Assembly (NCBI RefSeq): GCF_003584105.1
Contig: NZ_QXFO01000028.1
Coordinates: forward strand, 124,001-188,000
Source: Flagellimonas taeanensis
Lineage (GTDB): Bacteria; Bacteroidota; Bacteroidia; Flavobacteriales; Flavobacteriaceae
DNA length: 64,000 bases
Reading direction: 5' to 3'
Each line of letters starts with the position of its first letter. The stretch's first letter is position 1. The notes below the pieces were generated by a model. It searched no databases and was not told the origin of the DNA. It worked only from the letters and a program-made list of their open reading frames with translations. The position numbers and the translations under genes are program-made. Shown here piece after piece: positions 42,182 through 51,324 of this stretch.

Positions 42182-42348
42182 GGTTGAAACTTTTTAAAAT
42201 TCAGCACAAAGGTAGCGCAATATCATAAAGGTTTTCTTCGGCGAGGCAGTGAATTTTCCGTATTTGCCAATTTGAAACATTTCAGTATCAGGGAGTACGG
42301 AGTCGATAAAAATGGAAGCTCCAAATCTCAAAATTGATGATTCAGCGA

Positions 42349-43248
42349 TCATCCGAATAAGTCGCCCAAGGTATTCAAGGTGTTTTTGGGGATATGCAGG
42401 TCGCACCCCAGTGCCGGATTGAGCCGTTTGATGAAGTAGGCCGAGAGCAAAGGTGATTCCAGTTCCATATTTTGGTGGACAAAAAAGTGGATGTTCTTCA
42501 ATCCTTGTGATTTCCATATGACGAGACGTTCCACCCAATCGTCCAACCGTGGAAAATCGGATTCGTGATTGGCTCCCACATATCGAATAAAGGCCTCGTT
42601 GTTGGTGAGACGCATGTGCATCAGGTCCCTCCGGCCAGCCGTATCCACAAGCACATTGGCAATGTTGTTCTCTTCCAACAAGTGGTAAAGTTCCTGTGCC
42701 ACTTTTTCATCATTGAACCAATCCGTATGCCTGAATTCCAGGGCCAAGGGAAATTCTTTGGGCCAATATTCCACAAAGCGCACTACCCTATCCCAGTTTT
42801 TGGGTCCAAAATTGTTGTGCATCTGCAAAAAAATGGTGCCGAGTTTTTCTTTTAGCAAGGAAGTGACCTCCAAATAATGGTCTACGACGGCATATACTTG
42901 CTCGTTGAGTCGACGAAGGTGGCTCACTTCATTGGTCATTTTGGGGAAGAACTTAAAGTCTTCCGGGGTCTTTTCATACCATTTTTCATAGGTGTCTGGA
43001 GGAAAAATACGGTAGAAGGTAGCGTTGAGTTCAATACAATTGAACTGGGAGGAATAGTAGGCCAACTCGTCCTTGGTGCCCCTAGGGTAAAAATTCTTCA
43101 GGTCCTGTCGGTTCCATTTCGCGCAGCCCACATAGACCTGGGTATCGCCATCCTCTTTATATTTTGAAAGAAGGGCCGCCGTGTCAGCGTGGTCTTGCGG
43201 GATAGTGAAATCAATAAGCTCGGGATGGTCTACCTTTCCGAATTTCAT
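42349..43248 (-). CDS. DUF72 domain-containing protein
   Basis: A 299-residue TIM-barrel-like protein of the DUF72/YecE family. YVGCAKWNRQDLKNFYPRGTK, FNCIELNATFYRIF, FKFFPKMTNEVSHLRRL, LALEFRHTDWF and LMHMRLTNNEAFIRYVGANH are the conserved landmarks. The function of the family is not established. It is a full-length, isolated gene. Confidence 0.9.
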   Translation of the reverse strand: MKFGKVDHPELIDFTIPQDHADTAALLSKYKEDGDTQVYVGCAKWNRQDLKNFYPRGTKDELAYYSSQFNCIELNATFYRIFPPDTYEKWYEKTPEDFKFFPKMTNEVSHLRRLNEQVYAVVDHYLEVTSLLKEKLGTIFLQMHNNFGPKNWDRVVRFVEYWPKEFPLALEFRHTDWFNDEKVAQELYHLLEENNIANVLVDTAGRRDLMHMRLTNNEAFIRYVGANHESDFPRLDDWVERLVIWKSQGLKNIHFFVHQNMELESPLLSAYFIKRLNPALGCDLHIPKNTLNTLGDLFG

Positions 43249-43290
43249 AATGACAAAAATTTGGATATTAAGTGGTCTATATCAAGTTTG

Positions 43291-44055
43291 CTATAGCTGT
43301 CGGATCTTTATGTTCCGGAACCAGGCTTCAAAATACCAATCCTGAAGGGCTATCTTTCCTTGCGTATTTTTTCCAAATTCCGGATGGTTCTTGAAATGGG
43401 TAGCGGCCACTTTTTCTTGCCATTCCGGCGTGGTAAAGTCTTGGACAGCCGTAAGTGTCCCGTTCAGGTAGAACTCCACTTTCCCATCCACCTGCTTGAT
43501 GCGTGTTTGGTTCCATTGCCCAGATTTGGTGTCGGCCTCATTTTCTTGTGGCGAAAACGCATAGAGACAACCTGATTTCTTGACCGCTACATCATGGTCC
43601 ATGTGGTCGGGATCCAGGATCTGATATTCTGGCCCGCTTTGCCAAGCTGCACCCAACTCTGGTTTTTCCTGCACATTGATGAAGATGCCACTATTGCCCC
43701 GGCCAGAGATTTTCCATTCCAAGATGAGTTCATAGTTTTCATAGACCTTGTCCGTGACCAAGTCCCCTTGCTGTTTGCTTTCGTCCTTGGCATTGCAATA
43801 GAGCTCCCCGTTTTTGACTTCCCAGGCCAAATCGGCACCCGGTGCATTGTATAGGTGCCAGCCGTTCAAGGTTTTGCCATCAAACAGCAGTTCCCAACCC
43901 TGCTCTTTTTCGATGTCTAGCAGCTGGTTGTGCGTTTCATTCTCCAGGGCCATTTTCTTGGTATGCCACGTTTGGGGTTCCTGTTTCTGTTTTTCATTTT
44001 TACAGGCCGTGATCAAAAGAATGGAAATGACCGGGGCAAGAAATTTTATGCGCAT
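43291..44055 (-). CDS. DUF1080 (3-keto-disaccharide hydrolase-like) lipoprotein
   Basis: 254 residues. The lipoprotein signal MRIKFLAPVISILLITAC (C18) and a short linker precede a DUF1080 domain: ELLFDGKTLNGWHLYNAPG, YELILEWKISGRGNSGIFINVQE and GPEYQILDPDHMDH. This is the best match of the three window copies to the well-known 3-ketoglycoside hydrolase type. It is probably surface or periplasmic. Confidence 0.9.
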   Translation of the reverse strand: MRIKFLAPVISILLITACKNEKQKQEPQTWHTKKMALENETHNQLLDIEKEQGWELLFDGKTLNGWHLYNAPGADLAWEVKNGELYCNAKDESKQQGDLVTDKVYENYELILEWKISGRGNSGIFINVQEKPELGAAWQSGPEYQILDPDHMDHDVAVKKSGCLYAFSPQENEADTKSGQWNQTRIKQVDGKVEFYLNGTLTAVQDFTTPEWQEKVAATHFKNHPEFGKNTQGKIALQDWYFEAWFRNIKIRQL

Positions 44056-44220
44056 GTTTTTTTGGTTTTCGATTGTTTTGGTTCTGGCTAAAGATACTCA
44101 AATTGGATACTTCTCATTCAAAATTAGCCCAAATGATGCTGTTCATAACATCGTTGACAACTATTGTGGATTGAAAAAGTGTCGGCTTTTTGAATACGTA
44201 ACTTTATTAAAACTTCTGCC

Positions 44221-44634
44221 ATGGATTCACGATCCAAGAGTCTTTTGGACATTCGTCCGGACGTTAAACAGTCGCATTTCAATAGTGAAATGGGTTTTGA
44301 TGAACGTTTTCAGAACCAAACTTTACGGCCTGTGATCAAAATTCAGAACGATTTGCTGATCGAAGCTTTCAAGAACTATGTGGGAAAGCACAAAGGTGTT
44401 TTTTATGATCTCCCCCTTGAAAAAAAATTACAGTACATCGAAAGGGCCATTCAAAAGGACATCAAATTCAGGAACTCGCTCAAAGGGATGATCATTGGTC
44501 AGTTCACCGTTGAGGAGTACCGGGATTATATCTCCAATTCCTCGGCACTGAACAAGCGGATGATGAACATGGTCATCGAACGGTTAAAAGACCAAGTGCA
44601 ACTTTTGGACCACGAAGCCCTTTTACAGCACTGA
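44221..44634 (+). CDS. Conserved Bacteroidota protein (often labelled glyoxalase without support)
   Basis: 137 residues. The segments DERFQNQTLRPVIKIQNDLLIEAF, KNYVGKHKGVFYDL and SALNKRMMNMVIERLKDQV recur in a protein conserved across Flavobacteriaceae. As I recall it is usually named glyoxalase in databases, but no glyoxalase metal ligands are visible. It is helical and basic-acidic mixed, with no signal peptide. Its 3' end overlaps the convergent DUF2461 gene by 12 bases. Function unknown. Confidence 0.75.
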   Translation: MDSRSKSLLDIRPDVKQSHFNSEMGFDERFQNQTLRPVIKIQNDLLIEAFKNYVGKHKGVFYDLPLEKKLQYIERAIQKDIKFRNSLKGMIIGQFTVEEYRDYISNSSALNKRMMNMVIERLKDQVQLLDHEALLQH

Positions 44635-45303
44635 TTCCCCGTTCAAATTGGTGGTGAGGATATTGCTCATCAGGTCAAAATAGGGCCGGATGGCACGATA
44701 GGATTTGTCCACTTCCTCCAAAAAAGAACCCGACAACACTTCCTTGTCCGTAAAATTGCGGACAAAGATGAACTGCTTGAGCTTGATGAGGTCGATGTCG
44801 GGGTGTTCCTTGTCAAAGCCTTTGGGCATGGTCTTTAAGGCATCTCCCTGGATCTCTCCCCAAATGGATTTTAATGTTTTTTGGTTGATGGTCTTTCTGA
44901 ACTCTTCGGCATCCATTTGTAGTTCTTTTCTGATCCTGAACAAGTCTTCCTTGTTCGGGTCCCAAAATCCGGTGGCCAGAAAAGACCCGTCTGGTTTCAG
45001 GTGAATGTAATACCCACCCCTCAAATGGGCGCCCAATCTGGAAAAGGATGCGGCCAAATGGGTTTTGTAGGGTGTTTTGTCCTTGGAGAAACGCACATCA
45101 CGGTATATGCGGAACATTTTCATTTTCTCGATTTCATCATGGTGGCTCAACTTGTCCTTGACCGCTTCAAAAAAGGATTTCACCGCTGTTTCATGGGATT
45201 TGAAAGTAGTCTTGTTTGCTTCGAACCACTCCTTGTTGTTGTTCTTTTCCATTTCCTTCAAAAAACTGAAAGTCGCTTTGGAAACCGTAGTATTACCGAC
45301 CAT
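44623..45303 (-). CDS. DUF2461 domain-containing protein
   Basis: 226 residues. FLKEMEKNNNKEWFEANKTTF, KMFRIYRDVRFSKDKTPYKTHLAASF and GGYYIHLKPDGSFLATGFW are the hallmark segments of DUF2461. The family is widespread but unassigned. It is a full-length cytoplasmic protein, convergent with the previous gene. Confidence 0.9.
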   Translation of the reverse strand: MVGNTTVSKATFSFLKEMEKNNNKEWFEANKTTFKSHETAVKSFFEAVKDKLSHHDEIEKMKMFRIYRDVRFSKDKTPYKTHLAASFSRLGAHLRGGYYIHLKPDGSFLATGFWDPNKEDLFRIRKELQMDAEEFRKTINQKTLKSIWGEIQGDALKTMPKGFDKEHPDIDLIKLKQFIFVRNFTDKEVLSGSFLEEVDKSYRAIRPYFDLMSNILTTNLNGESVL

Positions 45304-45395
45304 ATTTTGATAAAATGTTATTTTTAAACTAAAGTTAGTTTTTTCTATCTGCCTATGGTAAGGATTTATCTAATTTTAAGACTAGAAAGAGCAGT

Positions 45396-46187
45396 ATGGA
45401 CAAGAATAAAATAATTTCGGAACTGAACAGGCACAAAAAATTGCCCTATCTGGATTTCAGATTGAAGCAAGAGACCGAAGATTTCACAGATACGCTTTTT
45501 TATACCCTATTCGATTCCAACACCCCCGTGGCGGTAAATTTGGAGCTGTTGGAAAAAAAGTTCAACGGCTTATTGGACATGGCCTGTTGGGAACTTGAAA
45601 GACCCAACAATGAATTATGGGACGAATATGTTTCCCACTTGCCCGAGATTTTGGAAAAACTCAACTTGGATGCCGAGGCGATTCTGAACTGTGATCCTGC
45701 TTCTCTGTCCCTACGGGAAATCTATATGGCCTACCCAGGGTTTTATGCCATTGCCATCTACCGCTTGGCCCATGAACTTTATGTTCAAGGCGTGCCTTTG
45801 ATTCCCAGGTTGATGACCGAGTACGCGCATAGACAGACCGGTGTGGACATTAACCCCGGAGCCAAGATTGGAAGGTCGTTTTTCATCGATCATGCCACAG
45901 GTGTGGTCATTGGGGAAACGGCAATCATTCACGATAATGTAAAAATATACCAAGGGGTAACACTTGGAGCCCTTTATGTGGCCAAAAATCTGGAGAAGAC
46001 GAAAAGGCATCCCACCATTAAGAACAATGTCACCATCTATGCCAATGCTACCATTTTGGGAGGTGATACAGTAGTGGGCGAAAACTCCATTATCGGGGGA
46101 AATGCCTGGATTACATCTTCGGTGCCCCCCAACTCAACAGTTTATCATACCCCCGAAATCAAAATAAAGACAATACCCAATGTCTAA
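45396..46187 (+). CDS. cysE: Serine O-acetyltransferase (EpsC/CysE type)
   Basis: 263 residues, making O-acetylserine from serine and acetyl-CoA. The helical N-terminus is followed by [16 protein letters not shown] and a left-handed beta-helix: [42 protein letters not shown], with the catalytic His in FIDHATG. It overlaps the cysteine synthase start by eight bases; together they make cysteine. Confidence 0.93.
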   Translation: MDKNKIISELNRHKKLPYLDFRLKQETEDFTDTLFYTLFDSNTPVAVNLELLEKKFNGLLDMACWELERPNNELWDEYVSHLPEILEKLNLDAEAILNCDPASLSLREIYMAYPGFYAIAIYRLAHELYVQGVPLIPRLMTEYAHRQTGVDINPGAKIGRSFFIDHATGVVIGETAIIHDNVKIYQGVTLGALYVAKNLEKTKRHPTIKNNVTIYANATILGGDTVVGENSIIGGNAWITSSVPPNSTVYHTPEIKIKTIPNV

Positions 46188-47064
46188 AACCATTCTAGAC
46201 CTTATAGGCAACACTCCTTTGGTGGAGGCCAAAGTATTGAACACCAATCCCAACGTAAAAGTACTATTCAAGCTCGAGGGCAACAATCCTGGGGGAAGCG
46301 TCAAGGACCGACCTGCTTACAATATGATTAAAAGCGGACTGGAACGAGGGGATTTTTCCAAGGATTCCAAATTGATCGAGGCCACCAGTGGTAATACCGG
46401 CATTGGTCTGGCCATGATCGCCAGTCTTTTTGGATTGGACATTGAATTGGTGATGCCTGAAAATTCAACCAAAGAAAGGGTGCAGACCATGCGTGCCTAT
46501 GGCGCGAAAGTAACCTTGACCCCTGCTGATGTGGGCATTGAAGGAGCCCGCGATTATGCGGAGGCCAAAGTGACGAATGAAGGGTATATCATGATGAACC
46601 AATTCTCCAATGAAGACAATTGGAAGGCCCACTACAAAACCACAGGTCCTGAAATTTGGCGGGACACTGATGGGCAAATTACCCATTTTGTATCAAGTAT
46701 GGGGACCACGGGGACCATTATGGGGACCTCTACTTATTTAAAGGAGAAAAATAAGGATATCCAGATTGTGGGCGTGCAGCCTACGGACGATTCCAAAATC
46801 CCTGGGATTCGTAAATGGCCAGAAGAATATCTCCCAAAAATATTTGACCCCAAAAAAGTGGACACGGTCATGGAGGTCAGTGAAGCGGATGCTACCCTAA
46901 TGGCCAAGAAACTGGCCAAGGAAGAAGGCATTTTTGCAGGGATGAGCAGCGGTGGAGCCGCTACTGTGGCCTTCAGGCTGGCGGAAACCCTGAATAGCGG
47001 AACCATTGTTTCCATAGTGTGCGACCGTGGGGACCGATACCTTTCCTCTGACCTTTTCGATTAA
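46180..47064 (+). CDS. cysM: Cysteine synthase (CysM/CysK type)
   Basis: A 294-residue fold-type II PLP enzyme converting O-acetylserine and sulfide to cysteine. The PLP lysine is in [14 protein letters not shown], the substrate loop is [15 protein letters not shown], and the phosphate loop [11 protein letters not shown] is intact. It ends in [13 protein letters not shown], as in CysM. It is coupled to cysE. Confidence 0.93.
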   Translation: MSKTILDLIGNTPLVEAKVLNTNPNVKVLFKLEGNNPGGSVKDRPAYNMIKSGLERGDFSKDSKLIEATSGNTGIGLAMIASLFGLDIELVMPENSTKERVQTMRAYGAKVTLTPADVGIEGARDYAEAKVTNEGYIMMNQFSNEDNWKAHYKTTGPEIWRDTDGQITHFVSSMGTTGTIMGTSTYLKEKNKDIQIVGVQPTDDSKIPGIRKWPEEYLPKIFDPKKVDTVMEVSEADATLMAKKLAKEEGIFAGMSSGGAATVAFRLAETLNSGTIVSIVCDRGDRYLSSDLFD

Positions 47065-47077
47065 GATTGACCACATT

Positions 47078-47219
47078 TTTGATATCAAATATTCGGGGTT
47101 TTATATCAGATTTTTCTGATTATCCAACATTGCCAACGGTTCATCGATCTGTTTAAAATAATCTCATTTCAAACCCCGTTCTTTATATCAAATTAGAGTC
47201 CCAAATCTCTGTTTGATAT
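47078..47219 (+). promoter_or_regulatory. Repeated TTTGATAT sites before the membrane-protein gene
   Basis: A perfect 12-base palindrome TTTGATATCAAA (47078-47089) and a split pair ATATCAAA (47185-47192) / TTTGATAT (47212-47219), the last overlapping the start codon at 47218. It could be an operator or a 5' hairpin. Confidence 0.3.
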
Positions 47220-47700
47220 GAATACACTTTCAAAAATCATTACCTGGAAAAGAAACATACTGGCCTCCTTGGCCGTTTTGTTGGTTTTGATCGTATTGGA
47301 CTTTTACGGTGTCTATACCAATAAGTTCTATTTTCTAAAAGCGGACAACTACATATTTCCCGTTTTGGCGTCGGTGCATCTACTATACCTCTATGTGGTG
47401 TGGTTCAAAATTTCTGAAGGTGAGCTTCCCGATCCCAAAATGCGAAACATTGAATATGTGCTGTACGCCATCATGATCGTGTATGTGTTCAAGATCTATG
47501 ATAGCGCCCAAGTCCTTGGCTCAGTGAAGTATTACGAAGAGCATGTCATCCCTGCAACTTTCAAACCTGTGGCAACCCTCACTTTGGTCCTGTACAGTAT
47601 CTTGCCCATATTGACGATATATACCTTCTGGCTCAGAAAAAGGTATGTCGGGGTGTACAACTTTGAGAATTACAATGACAACCTCAATATTTGGCAATAA
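47218..47700 (+). CDS. Multi-pass membrane protein of unknown function
   Basis: 160 residues with four likely transmembrane helices: NILASLAVLLVLIVLDFYG, YIFPVLASVHLLYLYVVWF, YVLYAIMIVYVFKIYD and PVATLTLVLYSILPILTIYTFW. No motif or family is recognised. It lies between cysM and the convergent MoxR-like ATPase gene, ten bases from the latter. The upstream gap carries palindromic sites. Confidence 0.7.
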   Translation: MNTLSKIITWKRNILASLAVLLVLIVLDFYGVYTNKFYFLKADNYIFPVLASVHLLYLYVVWFKISEGELPDPKMRNIEYVLYAIMIVYVFKIYDSAQVLGSVKYYEEHVIPATFKPVATLTLVLYSILPILTIYTFWLRKRYVGVYNFENYNDNLNIWQ

Positions 47701-47709
47701 GCAAGCCTT

Positions 47710-49179
47710 TTATAGCCCTCGAATATAGCTTCCGTACATATCCTTGAATTGAAAACCTTGAACAAACCGGTGTTTGCTCAATTTGTTGTACGCCACCAAG
47801 CCCCAAAGCAACACCTCTTTCAAGAAATAGGAATCCTCTTTGGAAATTTCGGGCCGGTATTCTTTTATCAAATTGTTAAGTGGTGCAATGGAGTCCAATT
47901 TGGTTCGGTAAGCGGCATCTGGGTCATCATCCAAAAGATCGAACCCCTCCCCTTCAAAAAACCAATGGATTAACTCATCGTATTCTGTTTGCGCATCTTT
48001 GCGTTGAAGCTTGTCTATCTTGGGAAAATGGTCGGAGAAAAGTGATTTTATAGCTTCCTCGATCAAGGTTTCGGCAACAAAGCCGGCTCCCTCCTGCTCT
48101 CCTTCGTATACCAATTCAATTTTTCCGGTAATGGACGGGATGACACCCATGAAATCGCTCAAGCGGACCACGGTTTGGGTATCTCCGGCCAACACGGCCC
48201 TGCGCTCGGCTGTGCTCAACAGGTTTTCAAAAGCAGTGATGCTCATACGGGCACTCACGCCACTTTTCGCATCCACATATTCACTTTTTCTTGCTTCAAA
48301 ACTGATCTGCTCCAACACATCCATGGCAATCTCCGGGACGTAAATCTTGTCTGATTGTCGTTGGTCCAACTTTGCTTCTTGTTTGGTGATTTTTTTGGCA
48401 ATGCCCACACTTTCGGGATAATGCGTCAAAATCTGCGAACCGATCCTATCCTTCAATGGAGTCACGATACTGCCCCTGTTGGTATAATCTTCAGGGTTGG
48501 CTGTAAACACAAATTGAATATCCAAATGAAGCCTCAACTTAAAGCCGCGGATTTGAATATCGCCTTCCTGTAAAATATTAAACAAAGCCACTTGGATCCT
48601 TGCTTGCAGATCAGGCAATTCATTAATCACAAAAATGCAGCGGTTGGCCCTGGGGATCATTCCAAAATGGATCACTCGGTCATCCGCATAGGAAAGGCGA
48701 AGGTTGGCCGCCTTTATGGGATCCACATCCCCGATCAGATCGGCCACGGTAACATCGGGGGTTGCCAATTTTTCAAAGAAGCGCTCATCCCTATGAATCC
48801 AGGAAATAAGTGTTTCATCCTTTTTTTCTTTGATCAGCTCAATGGCATATCGCGAAATGGGGTTCAACGGATCATCATGGATTTCGGAACCTTCCACAAC
48901 GGGCATCCATTCGTCCAACAGTTGTACCATCAAACGGGCCAAACGGGTCTTGGCCTGCCCTCGGAGCCCCAACAGGTTGATGTTGTGTCGCGACAAAATC
49001 GCTCGTTCCAACTCTGGGATTACAGAGTTTTCATAGCCCCAAACCCCTTCAAAAACTTCTTCTTTCTTGGAGATTTTGGACAACAGGTTTTTACGCAATT
49101 CATCCTTGATGCTTTTGCTCTTGTACCCGGCCAATTTTAATTCTCCTAATGTCTTTATTTTGGTATGATCCAATTTCAT
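47710..49179 (-). CDS. MoxR/magnesium-chelatase-like AAA+ ATPase
   Basis: 489 residues from ATG 49179, which has AAAGGA about nine bases upstream and sits eight bases after the VWA gene; a longer frame from 49230 would overlap that gene. The Walker A region is GLRGQAKT (71-78), unusual in having Gln-Ala before Lys. The Walker B region is CIFVINELPDL, and FVFTANPEDYTNRGSIVTPLKDRIG is the sensor/helix insert typical of the chelatase I branch. With the VWA gene upstream it forms a MoxR-VWA pair, a module known to act as a chaperone or metal-insertion machine. The client is unknown. Confidence 0.85.
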   Translation of the reverse strand: MKLDHTKIKTLGELKLAGYKSKSIKDELRKNLLSKISKKEEVFEGVWGYENSVIPELERAILSRHNINLLGLRGQAKTRLARLMVQLLDEWMPVVEGSEIHDDPLNPISRYAIELIKEKKDETLISWIHRDERFFEKLATPDVTVADLIGDVDPIKAANLRLSYADDRVIHFGMIPRANRCIFVINELPDLQARIQVALFNILQEGDIQIRGFKLRLHLDIQFVFTANPEDYTNRGSIVTPLKDRIGSQILTHYPESVGIAKKITKQEAKLDQRQSDKIYVPEIAMDVLEQISFEARKSEYVDAKSGVSARMSITAFENLLSTAERRAVLAGDTQTVVRLSDFMGVIPSITGKIELVYEGEQEGAGFVAETLIEEAIKSLFSDHFPKIDKLQRKDAQTEYDELIHWFFEGEGFDLLDDDPDAAYRTKLDSIAPLNNLIKEYRPEISKEDSYFLKEVLLWGLVAYNKLSKHRFVQGFQFKDMYGSYIRGL

Positions 49180-49186
49180 ATGGTCT

Positions 49187-50353
49187 TTATCCTTTAATTC
49201 TTCGTTTTCTGTTCTGTTCGTAATCTTCAAAAATCATTTCGCCCAATCCTTTCAATCCGGTATAGAAGGCCTTGCCTTTGTTCGCTTTGGTAAATTCTCG
49301 GACAAACTGCATCAGGTAAGGGTCTTCAGCGATCATGAAAGTGGTAATGGGGATATGTAGTTTTCGGGCCTGTTGTGCCATGGTATAACATTTCTCCACG
49401 ATATATTCATCCAGCCCCACACTGTTCTTGTAATAGTTTCCATCGGGAAGCCGAATACAGGAAGGTTTACCGTCCGTAATCATAAAAATCTGCTTATTGG
49501 TGTTCCTTTTTCTACGGAGTATATCCATGGCCAATTGCAATCCTGCAACGGTATTGGTATGGTAGGGCCCCACACGCAAATAAGGTAGATCTTTTATGGG
49601 AATGGGCCAGGCATCGTTTCCAAAAACCAGAATATCCAAGGTGTCCTTTGGGTAACGGGTCGTGATCAATTCAGCGAGTGCCATAGCCACTTTTTTGGCG
49701 GGAGTGATGCGATCTTCTCCATACAAGATCATGCTGTGGCTGATATCGATCATGAGCACGGTGCTCATTTGGGCCTTGTACTGGGTATCTTCTACCACCA
49801 AATCCTCCTCACTCATGGAAAAGGTGTCCAAACCGTGGTTCACCTGGGCATTCTTCAAACTTTCGGTCATAGAAATATGTTCCAAGGAGTCTCCGAACCG
49901 ATATTCCCGAAACTCTCCCGTATGCTCGTCTCCCCTGCCCGATTTTCCTGTGCGATGGTTACCAGAGCCGCTGCGTTTGATCTTGCCGAAGATTTGATCT
50001 AAGGCACGTTGGCGCAACATGCGTTCCAATTTGGCCGTCATGGATAAGCCTCCGCCTGCCGGACTTTCATCGCCCTCTTCCCCATCTTCACCGCCCTTTT
50101 CACCATCCAAATCAAATTCTTCACGAATGTATCCCTTGGCCTTGAGGTCTTCTATAAAATCGTCGATGGTGTAATCGTCATCGGTAAGCTCATATTCCTT
50201 GTCCAGCTCGCGGAGCCAATCCAGAGCTTCCTCTACATCACCTGAAGTGTGGGTAATCAATTCCTGAAAAATCTCGAAGAGTTTTTCGAACGGGGTTTGG
50301 TCCGGAGCTTCGTAAGTGGTAAAACGAAATCCTTTTCTTGTGTTCATAGCCAT
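49187..50353 (-). CDS. VWA-domain protein partnered with the MoxR-like ATPase
   Basis: 388 residues from ATG 50353 (a GTG one codon earlier and an ATG at 50347 are alternatives). An acidic linker (DLDGEKGGEDGEEGDES, ~residues 80-97) precedes a basic region and a C-terminal VWA domain with MIDAS DISHS and the FMITDGKPS strand. This is the chelatase-D-like half of the ATPase/VWA pair, with the ATPase gene following at eight bases. Cytoplasmic. Confidence 0.88.
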   Translation of the reverse strand: MAMNTRKGFRFTTYEAPDQTPFEKLFEIFQELITHTSGDVEEALDWLRELDKEYELTDDDYTIDDFIEDLKAKGYIREEFDLDGEKGGEDGEEGDESPAGGGLSMTAKLERMLRQRALDQIFGKIKRSGSGNHRTGKSGRGDEHTGEFREYRFGDSLEHISMTESLKNAQVNHGLDTFSMSEEDLVVEDTQYKAQMSTVLMIDISHSMILYGEDRITPAKKVAMALAELITTRYPKDTLDILVFGNDAWPIPIKDLPYLRVGPYHTNTVAGLQLAMDILRRKRNTNKQIFMITDGKPSCIRLPDGNYYKNSVGLDEYIVEKCYTMAQQARKLHIPITTFMIAEDPYLMQFVREFTKANKGKAFYTGLKGLGEMIFEDYEQNRKRRIKG

Positions 50354-50415
50354 CACATAAAATTAAGACATTTCTATGTAAAGGCCGTTCCTTTAGAAAA
50401 AACTTAACGCAAGGC

Positions 50416-50451
50416 CAAAAAAAAAGCGCCGGGCCCTAGAAACCCGACGCT
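50416..50451 (-). terminator. Rho-independent terminator of the TonB-receptor/DUF4249 operon
   Basis: On the minus strand AGCGTCGGG and CCCGGCGCT pair over 9 positions with one G-U, followed by a run of nine T. It lies 21 bases after the DUF4249 stop. Confidence 0.85.
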
Positions 50452-50472
50452 CTGGCATCAAACCAACCTAAA

Positions 50473-51321
50473 TTATTCTTCCACAAAGGTGTAACTGGCC
50501 TTTACCACTTGGGTCAACCTGAAGTATCCATAGGCGTAGTTTTCAGGATGGGTCTCATTGATACAGTTGCCCCTTACGGTTACGGGGGTAGATTCAAAAA
50601 GACCAGTGCCGCCCAATTGTTCGACCAAAATTTTGATGTAGTCATAATAGGGGCGTGAAATCCCATACATTTCAATGTGCAATACATCGCCAGGCTGAAA
50701 AGGATCGATATGTTCATCTTCATCCTCCTCGATCTCGTACCACCAATCAATCTCATTTCCGTTCAAGAATCTATCTTCGCCCACTTCCAGGGCGGGCAGC
50801 AGATCGCCTTCCCGCTGAAATCTGAAGAGATAGTTGTTGCCTTCCTCTTCGGGATCGGTGAAAACGATGTGGACTTCAAGTTCCTCGTCATTGAATCCTT
50901 CCTCCCGGTTTTGAAAAATGTCGGTAATATCGGTCACTGGCGTCATGGTCTCTGTAGCGGTATAGACCTCCCCGTCGTGCTCGATGCGTAAGGTATAGGA
51001 TTGTGCCAATACAGGTTCAAAAGTGGTGGAAAGATATTCTCCATTGCCTTGGTCTGCAAAGACAAAAACATCACCGCTCGTATCATTGGTCACCACCACG
51101 GATGCACCAGTAACTTCTGTGATGGTACCCGTGTTAAAAAAAGGAGTGGATTCGCTCAAACGGATGGTCTGTTGGTTGCCCGCGGTCCCTTTTTCCCAAT
51201 CCAAGGATGCCTCCACCACCAATCGTGTGGGACCATTTTGGACCTCTACATCCACCACGTCCACGCACGAAGCAAAAGCAATGACGATAATAACCAGTAT
51301 GATTTTTTTAAATGTTTTCAT
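50473..51321 (-). CDS. DUF4249 outer-membrane lipoprotein
   Basis: 282 residues. The lipoprotein signal ends IAFASC (C19). TRLVVEASLDWEKGTAGNQQTIRLSESTPFF, SYTLRIEHDGEVYTATETMTPV and GYFRLTQVVKASYTFVE are the pattern of DUF4249 proteins, which are beta-rich and nearly always encoded beside a TonB-dependent receptor. It starts three bases after the receptor stop, so it is the surface partner in substrate capture. The substrate is unknown. Confidence 0.9.
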   Translation of the reverse strand: MKTFKKIILVIIVIAFASCVDVVDVEVQNGPTRLVVEASLDWEKGTAGNQQTIRLSESTPFFNTGTITEVTGASVVVTNDTSGDVFVFADQGNGEYLSTTFEPVLAQSYTLRIEHDGEVYTATETMTPVTDITDIFQNREEGFNDEELEVHIVFTDPEEEGNNYLFRFQREGDLLPALEVGEDRFLNGNEIDWWYEIEEDEDEHIDPFQPGDVLHIEMYGISRPYYDYIKILVEQLGGTGLFESTPVTVRGNCINETHPENYAYGYFRLTQVVKASYTFVEE

Positions 51322-51324
51322 TGT

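Noticed and set aside
42194..42538. 114-codon minus-strand ORF downstream of the DUF72 gene
   Set aside because: It overlaps the end of the DUF72 gene in another frame and resembles no protein.
47710..49230. Longer start (49230) for the MoxR-like ATPase
   Set aside because: It would overlap the VWA gene by 44 bases, while ATG 49179 has a good AAAGGA upstream and lies just after the VWA stop.
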